A stretch of 23,103 bases of DNA. Origin: Chloroflexota bacterium (GTDB taxonomy: Bacteria; Chloroflexota; Anaerolineae; J102). The position numbers and the translations under genes are program-made. Position 1 is the first letter of the stretch, and each line of letters opens with the position of its first letter. The stretch spans positions 1 to 23,103 of the forward strand of contig JAADFV010000202.1 in NCBI GenBank assembly GCA_013152695.1, written 5' to 3'. The notes under the pieces are model-generated. The model saw only the letters and a list, made by a program, of their open reading frames with translations, had not been told where the DNA came from and did not search any database. Shown piece after piece: positions 1 to 9,900 of the stretch.

Positions 1-395
1 GGGGTAGGCGGGGGCGATGTCGGCGTTGGGGGCAGGGGTGTGGCGGTAGGTGGTAAGGGTGTTACCGTGGCAGGAAGTGTCATGGCCGTGGCGGTAGCTT
101 CGGGGCTGGCCAGGGCCACGGCGGCAGGCGTCGGCGGCAGGGGCTCAGACGGGGGTGAAGAACGCATAGCGCTGAGCCAGAGGACAAGAAAAATGAGTGC
201 CGCCAGGCTTGTGACGGCGGTAATCCAGGGCCAGTAACGCCGGAAATGGCTTGATTCAGTGGGGGATGTGGTCAGACGCGCTGTCAGTCTCCCTGCCACT
301 TCCGTCCAGGGGCGACCTCGCTGTTTTTGCAGCCATGCTTTCAGGTCTTCGGGGTCTACATTCTCGTACGGGTCATTCGCTTTGCGCTCACTCAT
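1..395 (-). CDS. Single-pass membrane protein with Pro/Thr-rich stalk (C-terminus beyond window)
   Basis: The reading frame opens at the ATG at 395-393 and stays open to the window edge, giving 131 visible residues. Residues 1-53 are polar and probably cytoplasmic. Residues about 54-77 (YWPWITAV...LVLWLSAM) form one hydrophobic transmembrane segment. From residue 80 on, the sequence is almost only Pro, Thr, Ala and Ser, a low-complexity stalk typical of extracytoplasmic linkers in Chloroflexota. Its start overlaps the kinase stop codon by 8 nt (ATGAGTGA), and a GGAGG lies 4 nt upstream inside the kinase gene, so it is probably translationally coupled. It is the last visible gene of the vWA/tubulin/kinase operon and could carry a surface or ligand-binding domain beyond the edge. 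The function is unknown. The ORF call is firm; the topology is inferred from hydrophobicity. Confidence 0.82.
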   Translation of the reverse strand, partial: MSERKANDPYENVDPEDLKAWLQKQRGRPWTEVAGRLTARLTTSPTESSHFRRYWPWITAVTSLAALIFLVLWLSAMRSSPPSEPLPPTPAAVALASPEATATAMTLPATVTPLPPTATPLPPTPTSPPPT

Positions 396-3300
396 GAGGC
401 CTCCGTGGTGATTCTTCATTGCTCGGGAGGAATGGTCGCCGATTCAGCCGGGATGAGAGACGGTGCAAGAGGGAGCGATAGCTACGTTCCGATTCAGTCG
501 CATCCCCTGGTATCTGCGAGAGCTCTTTCTGCTCTTGCGTGATTTTCTCTAGCTCGCCTAGCACATAATTGATGCGCGTGACACGCATCACAGCGGCATT
601 GAGTTTGCCGCTATCTGGATTTTCTCGTGCCTGTAGTTGCAGCAATTGCGCGATAGCTTCGTCCAGCCATTCTTGCACGGCCTGCAAAGGGATGGGCATT
701 TGTGATATGCCCATGATATTGCTAAAGTCTCCACGCCAGAACCTCAACCAGACTTCGCACTCATCCAGCCAGGAATCTTTGGGCTCGAAAGGAGGAAATG
801 GCATTTGCAGGGCCGAGCGCGGGGGAAGAAGAAGTTCTACCCAGCGGGGAATACTTTCTTCGATGGGAACGCCGGCATGGGCTTGTAGCCATTGCAAGGC
901 GTCCTTGGCGCTCTGGAAGTGGGCCTCTCCTTCAGTTTTCAGGAGGGATTCTTGCGGGAGATCGCAGGACGTTTGCAGGCGAGAGAGCAGGGCCTGCAGC
1001 CGGCCTATCCACCAGGCCTGAGGCCAGACAGTTTCGTTGTCGAAGCGGTCCTGCCAGAGTTGAGCCACGGCCAGGCGCAATTGTTCTTGCAGGATGGCAA
1101 TATTTTCTTGTTGTGGGGGTAGTTCTCCCGGCGCTTCTCGGCAGGCAAGATCGAGTGCTTCTTCGAATGCCTGCACGCGGGCATGATCCAGCGGCTGCAA
1201 AGGTTGTTCGAGAATGCTGAGCGCCTGTTTCAGTTGCGGGCGCATCGCCTCCTTCCAGAATACATCGAGGGAGCCGTACCGTGCCGCTACTTCCTTGGCT
1301 GCTTCGATCTCTCGTTTTACGCGAGGCAGATATTCGTAGGGTTGGAGGGCGCCGCAAATGCGCGCCAATTCCCCCAAGAGGGGCGGAGGCGGGTTGGTGG
1401 GGTAGCCGAGGATGCTCAGTTTTTCCAGACCTTCGTCCAGGTCCTTGCGCATCTGTTGGCTCTGTGCCAACCGCTCTTCGATGCCGCTTTTGTGGGCGTT
1501 GACGATGTTCAGATTTTCGATCGTACGCTGCAGTCGTCGTACCGAGAGTTGATCATCGATCTGCTGGTAAAGAGGGATGGCGTTTTCGTAAGCCTCTTTG
1601 GCCTTTTGGAATTCGAATTGATCGCGCCAGACGTCGCCCACACTTTCTTCGCGTTCTGCTTGAGCCTTGATTTTTTGTAGCTGCAATGTTTCCAGACGCT
1701 GTTGCAGCTGGCTTCGTACATCGAGGGCGACGGTGTGTAGAGCCTGCAAGTCGGGTTTGGCAGCCAGGGCTTTGAGCCAGACATCCAGCTGACCCAAAGC
1801 AGCATCCAATTCGCTGACTTTGTCGGCATCGGCAAAAAGCTTGAGACCATGGAGACGATGTTCCCAACTCGCCCGCTCTTCTGTCCCCAAGCGGGCCTGG
1901 GCCTGTGTCCAGGCGTCTTCGTCAGACAGGGGTGCTTCGGGTGTCTTTCCTGTAAGGTAGCGGAGTACGGCCGGGCCCAGGGCGGGCAGGGTTGTTTGTA
2001 GCTGCTCCAGGGCAGCAAAGGCCGTGTTCCAATCTGATTTTTGTCGTGCTTGCTGCAGGCGCAGCCAGGCATGCGCAACATCGCGCAGCAACTGTGTTTC
2101 TTGCAGAAGTTGGGTACCGCCGCCACTTTTGAGTAAGGTCGTTGCCACATCAGCCGCATCCTGGAAACGTCCTGCCTCTAGCAGTTGCCGGCAGGTTTGA
2201 TTGCCCAGGGCCGAAAGCCGGGCATTGCCAGGATAGAGGTTGAGGGCAGCATGGAGGTATTCGCAGTAGGCTCCGGTGGCCTCGCCGTCCGGTGTTTCCT
2301 TTAACTTGCGAATGTATTCCTGGAAGGTGTTTTGTTCTTGCTCGAGACCAACAGTGAGTTTTTGCCATTGCTGCCACTCCGGCCATTTGCGCGGCAGCAA
2401 ACCATGAAGGTAGGGATGCGCGGCATGAAGGTCTGTTTCCTTGATTTGTTTTACACTGGCCAAGAAGGAGTGAATGCGGGGGTCGTCCAGCATTCCTTCG
2501 TGCCAGAGTGCTTCTACGGTGTGCCACTGCCGCCGGAGCGCGGTCATGCGCCGTCCCATCTCGAGCTCTGCGCCCAGCACACCCCAGTCAATTTCTGGCA
2601 AATCTTTTTGTAAATCAGCAAGAAGTTGCTCGGCGCTGGCCCAGCGTTCTTCTTCCAGGGCGACGAGGCATTTGGAAAGGTGGTCGTTTTTCCAAAGAAG
2701 CCCTTGTCTTTCCAGCTTGAGACTTTGATCGGCGACCATGTTGGCGATGACGAGCCAGCGGCGGGCCATGGTGTCGTTAGGCTGCTCGGATACAGCCTGG
2801 GACAAGTGCCTTTGCGCACCGCTGAGATCACCACTGCGCAGAAGGCGAAGGCCGATTTCGTAATTGGGACGTTCTCCGCTGATTTCTTTACGTACATATT
2901 CGATTTTTTCGGCCAGGCGTTGGGCTACACCTTGTTTTGCTTGCGCCGGTACCGCAACGATGGCGCTTTGTGCCAGGTCGAGAACGGCCCAGGCGTCGCT
3001 CCAGAGTCTCTGGTTTTGGTATTGTTCAGCCTGTGCCATAAGCTGGCCAAATCGAAGCTGATACCACTCCTGAATGCGTTGCAGGGCGGCGCCGAGAGAA
3101 CGCATTTCTGTGATTGAGCGTGTTGTCGCTGTTTCCAGTTCCGAAAAAGTGAAGGCCTCCTGGTAACGCTGCTGGGGATCGAGAGAAAGGGCTTTTTCCA
3201 GAACGAGGCGGAGGGGAAGTTTGGTGCCGTCATGCCAGGCGGCACCGCCAAGTTGCGCCAGTTCCTGGGGAGAAAGCCCGGCCGCGGGGACATTGGCCAG

Positions 3301-4185
3301 TGTGCGTAGCCAAAACAGGGCTGAAGCCAGGCGGAAAATGTCTCTTTGCACCAGATCCTGTCCCCACCCCCGCTCCAAATCCACGCTGTTGGCTTCTGTA
3401 ACTACATTCCAGTCGATAATCTTGACCTGTTTGTTCTCCTCATCCCAGCGGACGTTGGTCAACTGAAAATCTTTGTAAGCGCGGTACTTGTGATGGAGCA
3501 GCTGCAAAGCGCGGCATACGCCGAGACCGATTTCAATGATGTCTTGATCGCTCAGTTGTTTCCTCTGCGCCAGCTCATCGAGGGCAGCTTGGAGCTTGCT
3601 CCGCAGGGTTCGGGGCAGCAACGGCTCGTCATTCTCGCCCAAACTTTCTTCGGGAACACCGGCAGAGTCTTCGTCCCAAACGCCGGCGTTGCGCAAGGTG
3701 GCTACCAGACGCCGGAGTCTTTCTGCCACATCCTGCTCTTGCGCATAGAGCTCGTCGACATCGTGCTGCAAATTGAGATACGGTTGCACCAGGCTCTCGA
3801 CGCTGGGATAAGGCACGTATTCCATGAGTAAAAAGGAGGAGGGGGCGCCGATGGGACTAAAGTCATACAGTTCGGGGATGACGTGTTTGCCATCTCCCAA
3901 GGCTTCCTCTGCCTCCCAAAGCGACTTCATGATTTGGAGTTCATCTTCGAACTCTTTGCGCCAGCGCTCTTCTTGTCCCAGATGCAGAACCTTGAGGGCC
4001 ATGTCATAAAAGGGCTTGGCCTGGTGGTTGGTTTGTAGAACAGAATTGCCCTCATCATCAACTTCGTGCACGAGCCAGACAGAGCTGGTGGCACCGCCGC
4101 CCAAGTATTTGCGCAAGAGGTACTTCTTGTCCCCGTTTTTTTCCGTTTTTAGCTCAACGATGTTGTCGGTTCTCAACTCGATCAT
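388..4185 (-). CDS. Atypical Ser/Thr protein kinase fused to a long TPR-like helical region
   Basis: This 1265-aa cytoplasmic protein has no signal peptide or membrane segment. Residues about 20-345 form a protein kinase-like domain: glycine loop GGGATSSVW (29-37), VAIK-type lysine K65 in MALKVL, alpha-C glutamates around 78-82, catalytic-loop YKDFQLTNV with D239 and N244, and IIDWN with D258 in place of DFG. The metal and catalytic carboxylates are therefore kept, while HRD has become YKD and DFG has become DWN. About 80 residues are inserted between the hinge and helix E (about 130-210). Residues about 370-1265 are helical, with repeated degenerate TPR-like and coiled-coil stretches, suggesting a protein-binding scaffold. 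It starts 2 nt after the stop of the preceding gene, with AGGAG 9 nt upstream. It may phosphorylate the tubulin-like partners, or it could be a weak kinase or pseudokinase. The fold call is strong; the activity is inferred. Confidence 0.85.
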   Translation of the reverse strand: MIELRTDNIVELKTEKNGDKKYLLRKYLGGGATSSVWLVHEVDDEGNSVLQTNHQAKPFYDMALKVLHLGQEERWRKEFEDELQIMKSLWEAEEALGDGKHVIPELYDFSPIGAPSSFLLMEYVPYPSVESLVQPYLNLQHDVDELYAQEQDVAERLRRLVATLRNAGVWDEDSAGVPEESLGENDEPLLPRTLRSKLQAALDELAQRKQLSDQDIIEIGLGVCRALQLLHHKYRAYKDFQLTNVRWDEENKQVKIIDWNVVTEANSVDLERGWGQDLVQRDIFRLASALFWLRTLANVPAAGLSPQELAQLGGAAWHDGTKLPLRLVLEKALSLDPQQRYQEAFTFSELETATTRSITEMRSLGAALQRIQEWYQLRFGQLMAQAEQYQNQRLWSDAWAVLDLAQSAIVAVPAQAKQGVAQRLAEKIEYVRKEISGERPNYEIGLRLLRSGDLSGAQRHLSQAVSEQPNDTMARRWLVIANMVADQSLKLERQGLLWKNDHLSKCLVALEEERWASAEQLLADLQKDLPEIDWGVLGAELEMGRRMTALRRQWHTVEALWHEGMLDDPRIHSFLASVKQIKETDLHAAHPYLHGLLPRKWPEWQQWQKLTVGLEQEQNTFQEYIRKLKETPDGEATGAYCEYLHAALNLYPGNARLSALGNQTCRQLLEAGRFQDAADVATTLLKSGGGTQLLQETQLLRDVAHAWLRLQQARQKSDWNTAFAALEQLQTTLPALGPAVLRYLTGKTPEAPLSDEDAWTQAQARLGTEERASWEHRLHGLKLFADADKVSELDAALGQLDVWLKALAAKPDLQALHTVALDVRSQLQQRLETLQLQKIKAQAEREESVGDVWRDQFEFQKAKEAYENAIPLYQQIDDQLSVRRLQRTIENLNIVNAHKSGIEERLAQSQQMRKDLDEGLEKLSILGYPTNPPPPLLGELARICGALQPYEYLPRVKREIEAAKEVAARYGSLDVFWKEAMRPQLKQALSILEQPLQPLDHARVQAFEEALDLACREAPGELPPQQENIAILQEQLRLAVAQLWQDRFDNETVWPQAWWIGRLQALLSRLQTSCDLPQESLLKTEGEAHFQSAKDALQWLQAHAGVPIEESIPRWVELLLPPRSALQMPFPPFEPKDSWLDECEVWLRFWRGDFSNIMGISQMPIPLQAVQEWLDEAIAQLLQLQARENPDSGKLNAAVMRVTRINYVLGELEKITQEQKELSQIPGDATESERSYRSLLHRLSSRLNRRPFLPSNEESPRRPHE

Positions 4186-4187
4186 CG

Positions 4188-6911
4188 TTATATGCTCCTG
4201 CTCGAACGTGAAGATTGAGAGGACGTGGGGGGACGATTCCTGCGCTTTTCGGCAGTAGCCACCAGGCCTTCAATCAAGATGTACCAGTGTCGATCTTCGA
4301 GACTACTTTCTTCATCCATCCAATCACGCAGGGATTCGTAGCGCTCCAAATGAGTGGCATGAGCCAATAGCTCCCGTCCCAGGCCGAGCCACTCCGATTC
4401 CTCAGGGCTGCGCTGTGAAAGTGCCATGAACGCGGCCAGGGCAGCCAGGGGATGGTCCTCAGAAACGGCCAGGCTAAGCCAGGGATTCGAGGCGGAGGGT
4501 GAGCCCGGAAGTGAGTACAGGTGCCAGGCCCGTGTCTCTGCCTCAAAGCGCACCAATTTTCCCAGCCAGGCGCCCACAAATCCCTGCAGCCGTTCCCAGT
4601 CCTTGAGCCAGAGAATGATGTGAGGAGGAAGGAGGGGCCAGAAAGGATGATCGGGGTGGGGACGGTAGCGGCGTAAGGCCTGTTGTTCGAGCATGAGGGC
4701 GCGCTGTTCGGGAGAAAAGATGTGTAAATGGGAGGGTTCGGTGTAACTTTGAATGTAGCGGGGTAGTTCTTGCTGATAAAGATGCAAATCGCTCAGAGCG
4801 ATAGGAAAACGACAGCGTAGACTCAAACCCAAGGTCGTGGGGCCACTCAAGAAGGAGACAGAATTCGACTGCTGTTTGCCTTTGCGTACGACACTTTTCA
4901 GCCACTGGGGATTGCGACCGCTCCAATAAGTGATGTCTTGTTGCATTTTGCCGGTGGAGTAGCGAAGACGTAGGGGTAATACTTCCTGTTCTTCGGGGAT
5001 GACAGGGATGATGATATCTTCGGAACGGGTCTGTTGCCAGATTTTCGTCTCGCGAGTAAGGGCAACGATGACGTGATTGAGTCCTTGCCACAAGCGGGTA
5101 AAAGCATCATCATCCTCACCTCCGCGATGACGCCAGCTCGTTTTTTCCTGTACGCTCCAATCAGGAAATAAGGTGTCAAGGGCGAGGCGAAGTTGCCCTT
5201 TTTCGACCACCCACGACCAGCGTACATAGTCGCGCATAACGGTGCGGACATCAGCGTTGCCTTCTACCAAAGAAGCGTACACATGCTCACGAGCACTTCC
5301 TTTGAGAAGTGGTTGCCACAAAGCACTGCTAGAGGCGTCTTCCCAGGCCTGTTCTGCCTGTTTTTGCCTGTCTTTGAAGTAGCGCCTGCCCCGACGTCGC
5401 CAGCGACTCCAGTCTTCAATCTGGTCTTGGGCTTCCTGGAGAGCGTTCTGCAAAGCTTTGAGCGCTTCTTCCTCCAGGCTATCTTCTACACCCTCGATCA
5501 CTTCTTCGAGGCCGGCAAGAAATGTGGCGCATTGGCGGAGATTGTCAGGTGACGGTCGTTCCACCAGGGACTGAAGGCCCTGACGCAAATGCAATTTAAA
5601 CAGGTGTTCGAGGTCGAGGGGCGTGGTGTGGCGGCCCTTACTGACTCGATTGTTTTGGTAGTCGGCAGCGATTTGCTGCAAGAATGGGTGGCCGGTGCGA
5701 TGTAAGAAGGCGCAGACCTCATCCGGGTCTATTTCTTCGGCGAGGAGAGCGCCACGAGGAAACATACCGTTCCTATCATCAAAAATGAGATCGTAGGCCA
5801 GGCGGGTGCGTACGGCTTGTTGCAGCTCACGCATGGGAACAAAGTGAGCGCGACTGCTGAGGGCACCGATGGGGGCCCGGCCGGCAAGACCACGGCGGGT
5901 CAAAGCTACTTCACGCTTGAAATCCAGCCAGACATCTTTCTGCAAGAGGGAAAAGAGGGATGTGGCCACAAGGTCGGGCATGTAGCCGTTGGCTTCTCGA
6001 CGGAGCTCCGCCGGTGGTTCTGCCAGGAAGAGAATATTGGCATCGTCTTTGCCGGCGCTCTCGTGCAGATGGAGGGCGCTATTGTCCGAGGCCTCGTTGA
6101 AATCGTAAAGACGGCGTTCTTCTGCTTGCAGGCGCGCCCATTCTCGCAAAAAGGCGATGGTTTCGCTGAAGTGCATTTCCTCGCGATCGGCATGAGGAAG
6201 AGCAAACATCCAGCCGACAAAGACTTCCTGGCTGAACTGCCTGGTGATGAGACGGATGAGGTGGCTGAGCTCGAAGACGATGCCGGTACTGGCCGGTTCG
6301 GTGCAGCTTCCCACGATCCAGACATCGGAAACGCCGTGCTCGGCCATACGCTTCTCGATCTGCGCCCATAATACCGGGTTGGCCTGATGCAAATCCTGGC
6401 GCACAGCAAGACGCCCGTCACTACGAGACAATCCTTCAGCAGAGTCGTCATGGGCATACCAGCTAAAGCTGCCTGTGGCGGAACGGTCGAGCCTGAGGGG
6501 TAGCTGCTCTTCCGGTTCCAGGGCTTCGGCGTTGATGAGTTCTGCCAGACGGTGGCGGGCAGGGTTCGGGTTTGAATCGCTGCTTTGAAGCTGTAAGGCC
6601 AGGAGCTGTACACCCGCATTTTCACGCACATGATAGCGCCTGAGGGTGAAGGCCAGCTGCCGTAGCACCGCTTCGCCAAAGCTGCCCAGGCCGATAATCA
6701 GCGCCGGCGCCAAGGCAACCTGTGGCTCTGGGGGAATCTCGATGAGCGGAGTGAGGTTGTCATAATCGGGGGCAGAGGGAGGTAGACGCTGGGGTGAGCG
6801 CGGAGATGAAGAGAACGGAGCGCGCAAAGCGCGCCTCGTGCGAGATGAGGGCAACTTCGAGGATCTCTGGGCTGAAGAAATCTTTTTTCCTCGACGCAGC
6901 CAGTCTAACAT
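4188..6911 (-). CDS. Divergent tubulin/FtsZ-like protein with degenerate nucleotide loop
   Basis: This 907-aa protein has no membrane segment. Residues 1-48 are a basic, Ser/Arg/Pro-rich tail. A Rossmann-like start follows at about 68-100 with GLGSFG at 74-79, matching the GLGGTG of the neighbouring tubulin-like protein. At 197-220 the stretch VWIVGSCTEPASTGIVFELS sits where the neighbour has its GGTGS nucleotide loop, but the glycine signature is lost. The following strand and loop (VFVGWMFALPHA) also parallels the neighbour (IRTRAIVVLPTA). The rest is helical and unrecognised. The ATG overlaps the stop of the upstream tubulin-like gene by 7 nt (ATGTTAG). I read it as a non-hydrolysing paralogue or partner of that protein, by analogy with asymmetric tubulin pairs. 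The homology is judged by eye from two motifs and their order, so it is moderate rather than certain. Confidence 0.7.
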   Translation of the reverse strand: MLDWLRRGKKISSAQRSSKLPSSRTRRALRAPFSSSPRSPQRLPPSAPDYDNLTPLIEIPPEPQVALAPALIIGLGSFGEAVLRQLAFTLRRYHVRENAGVQLLALQLQSSDSNPNPARHRLAELINAEALEPEEQLPLRLDRSATGSFSWYAHDDSAEGLSRSDGRLAVRQDLHQANPVLWAQIEKRMAEHGVSDVWIVGSCTEPASTGIVFELSHLIRLITRQFSQEVFVGWMFALPHADREEMHFSETIAFLREWARLQAEERRLYDFNEASDNSALHLHESAGKDDANILFLAEPPAELRREANGYMPDLVATSLFSLLQKDVWLDFKREVALTRRGLAGRAPIGALSSRAHFVPMRELQQAVRTRLAYDLIFDDRNGMFPRGALLAEEIDPDEVCAFLHRTGHPFLQQIAADYQNNRVSKGRHTTPLDLEHLFKLHLRQGLQSLVERPSPDNLRQCATFLAGLEEVIEGVEDSLEEEALKALQNALQEAQDQIEDWSRWRRRGRRYFKDRQKQAEQAWEDASSSALWQPLLKGSAREHVYASLVEGNADVRTVMRDYVRWSWVVEKGQLRLALDTLFPDWSVQEKTSWRHRGGEDDDAFTRLWQGLNHVIVALTRETKIWQQTRSEDIIIPVIPEEQEVLPLRLRYSTGKMQQDITYWSGRNPQWLKSVVRKGKQQSNSVSFLSGPTTLGLSLRCRFPIALSDLHLYQQELPRYIQSYTEPSHLHIFSPEQRALMLEQQALRRYRPHPDHPFWPLLPPHIILWLKDWERLQGFVGAWLGKLVRFEAETRAWHLYSLPGSPSASNPWLSLAVSEDHPLAALAAFMALSQRSPEESEWLGLGRELLAHATHLERYESLRDWMDEESSLEDRHWYILIEGLVATAEKRRNRPPTSSQSSRSSRSI

Positions 6912-9900
6912 GGGATACTCTCGAAGTAATCGCGAGCGTAGTCAGAGAGATCACGGTAGACGGGATTGCGATAGCTGACGTTGTCGGTTTGCATATCGAT
7001 TCTTTGTCCGGCGATAGCCATCCATTGATCGACCAGTCCTGTATCTTTTGCCAGAGCGCGTTTGATCGCGGCGCAGAGAGGGCTTTGTTTAGGCTCTGAA
7101 TCATCCTCACCTTCCGGCGTTTTCCACTGTTCAAGAAGTGCCTCCTGCAATGCGCTCCAGTCGAGGCGTACATCGCGACGGTCGCGGGCATGGTTGCGCC
7201 CAACGAGGACAAAGGATTCGAGTGCTTCGAAATCACCGGGCGCCTCATCTGCTCGTTTATTGGGTGTGAGCCAAAAGTCATCCTGTCCTGGTACCTGCAA
7301 AATCCAGTGTTTGTGGTCGGGGAGATGTTCGTCGATGACGAGCTTGACCCAACCCAAAGCCCAGCACTGCAAGGCCAGTTCCAGGCGACGCCGTTGCCCT
7401 AACAGTGAGACCAGGCGCGGGTGCAGGACACGGTGTCCTCGGCCCTGGGCTCGCCAGCGAACTTCGATGGCGATGGCTTCTTTTTCTTCAGGTTGGGTGA
7501 ATTGGCTTTGCAGGGTTTGGATCAATTCCTTTACCACCTTTTCATCGGCGCCTTCTGCCTTTTCCATCTCCTTGCGATAGGCGCCTTCACAAGTCCACCA
7601 GGTGGAGAATTCTTCGAGCATCAAGCCGACTTGCGTGTGCACGGCGGTCAGGCGATAGGGGTCTTCGCAATCGAGTACGGCCACGGGGTAGTTGTTATCC
7701 GGTTTTCTGCTGCCGGCGATGAGTTGCCTGGTGTATTCTTCCAGTTCGACGGTGTAACCGGCAGGGTCTTCAGCCTTGTTGATACTGATGCTGAACGATT
7801 CCATACCGGGGTTGGCATCATTGAGCGAGGTGAGTAAGGTAGTCTTGGTAGTGAGCATTTCTGCCAGGTCTTTGGGGGAGGGATAGGTGTTTTCGCACCA
7901 CTTAAGCATAGGAACGACCTCATCGATCTGGCCAAAACGCTGTTCTAACACCCGCCCCAGCACGGCCATGTTGCGGTCGGCGATGCGCAAACGCATGGCA
8001 CGCGACATGTTCGGGCGGATCACCTGCAACTCCCCTCCTTCCACTCCTTGCGGTTCCAGTTTTAGATCGAAAGTGAGATGTGTTTCCGCCGGTTCGATCT
8101 GCCAGTGGATACCCTCGAGAGCCCAATCGATATCGGAAGGATCGATGCTGCTTTCCTTTTCGTGGACTTGCACCAGGGTTTCGACTTCCTCGCTACGTTG
8201 ATCGGCGCGAACCGTGGTGATGATACGGTTTTTCTCGCTGTCGATCGTGCGCAGAAGGCCAGGGATGTCTTGGGCACGGTCTCCTTCCAAAAGCATGGCT
8301 TCCCAGCGTTCCAGCTCGACGCGGGTATCATGCACATAGGCAAGAATGGCATTGGCAAGCTGTTTGACTCTGAGATGAAGTACTTCCTCGCGTACGTAGT
8401 TGATACGGCGGGCGTGGGCGGCCAGCAAGACCTTTTCTGCCTGCACTGCTTTGGCGGAGTAGCGGCGTTGCAGCCGTTCCAGCAAGGTTGGGTTTTCGCT
8501 GCGTGCTTTTTGCCAGCGTTGCTGCCGGGCGAGGATGTCATTATCCAACTCGCCGCGTTTGGCAATTTGACCACGTTTTCGTTCTACCGCCTTCAGGAAT
8601 TCGAGGAAAATGTCCAGCTGTTTTTCCAGGGCTTTGAGGACACTGATGGTGTAACCCAAGCGGCCTCGGCCCTGGTTTTCTTCGAGGAGTGCCTTGACAT
8701 TAAGGCGCAGGGCCTCACGGAATATTTCGATGTGGGCATTCATGGCCTGGCGGGCAACCTCGCCAAATGAACCATAGTCTTCGGCCCCATCTGCACCCAT
8801 GCCGCCGTAATGTTCATTCAAAAAGGCGGGGATGTTCCGGTTGATGTTGAGCTGAATTTCCTGGCTACTGGGATCGCGTGGGGGTTTGTAGGAATCTGAG
8901 GGGGGGAAGAGGGTGTTGAAATCAGCACCGAGCTCGGCCTGCACGTCCTGGCTCAGGTTTTCGAAGCGGGCTCCTTCGGGAAGTCCGGTGACAAGCGGCA
9001 ACCAGCCCTCGAGACGTTGCCGGCCCAGGCCGGCACGAGCATATTTGTCGACCTCTGAGGCAGCATTGGGACCTCCGGCTTCGATGATGTGGGCGATTTC
9101 GCTAAAGATTGGCGTGAGCGTTTGTTGCTCGTTTTGCCAGCTAACGGGTTGGGTGAGTATGTTGAGTGACTGGCTGGTGGGCAAGGGGGCACCCTTGGGG
9201 GCGGGGTTGGCAATTAAGCGGCCGCCGGCACCATCGGCGAGGGGATCCGTGAGGGCTCGCAACACCCGATCGGCGAGTTTGAGCTGGTAGGTTTGCTTGA
9301 GTGTGCGTTCCGGCGTGTAAAGTGAGTAAACACCAAAAACGCCGAAAACACCTTCTGATAAACGTTTGGGATCATTCATTTGAGCGCCAGCTCGATTGGT
9401 GCTGACGTAATTGGTGAACCAAACACCTGATTTATCATCGAGAATCTGGCGAATCCAGGCGGCGGCGGCAGGAAATACACCATGTTTGGGGTCGGCCGTC
9501 AGAGGCTGGCCTTCACGCATGCCGTCGATGAAGTAAATGCCGTCGAAGGGGCGTGAGTACTCGATGCCATCCAACTCCCGGTTACCAGGCACCAGGGTGA
9601 TGCGGCTGACATAGCCTTCGGGCACCATCATGGCGCGAGCCAGTTCGCGCAGAGTTGCTCCCCCGCGCAGCTCTAATTCCTCGCTGGGACGGCCAGGACT
9701 AAAGGCGGTGGGGAGGACGACGATGGCGCGGGTACGAATGGGCATGTGCCCGGCCATTTTACGTGCCAGCACCCCAAAAGGCGTGAGCATAGCCGAGCCG
9801 GTGCCTCCCGCCACCGAGCTGACAACGATGACTTCGAAACTGGCCTCGCCCTGGATGGTAGCCAATACTTCTTTGATGGCATTGGGCAGGCGTTTCAAAA

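Noticed and set aside
5817..6371. Long frames antisense to the operon, for example the 184-codon frame within the pseudo-tubulin gene
   Set aside because: Many such frames are shadows of GC-rich coding sequence. None has a ribosome binding site or a recognisable domain, and the opposite strand is clearly coding.
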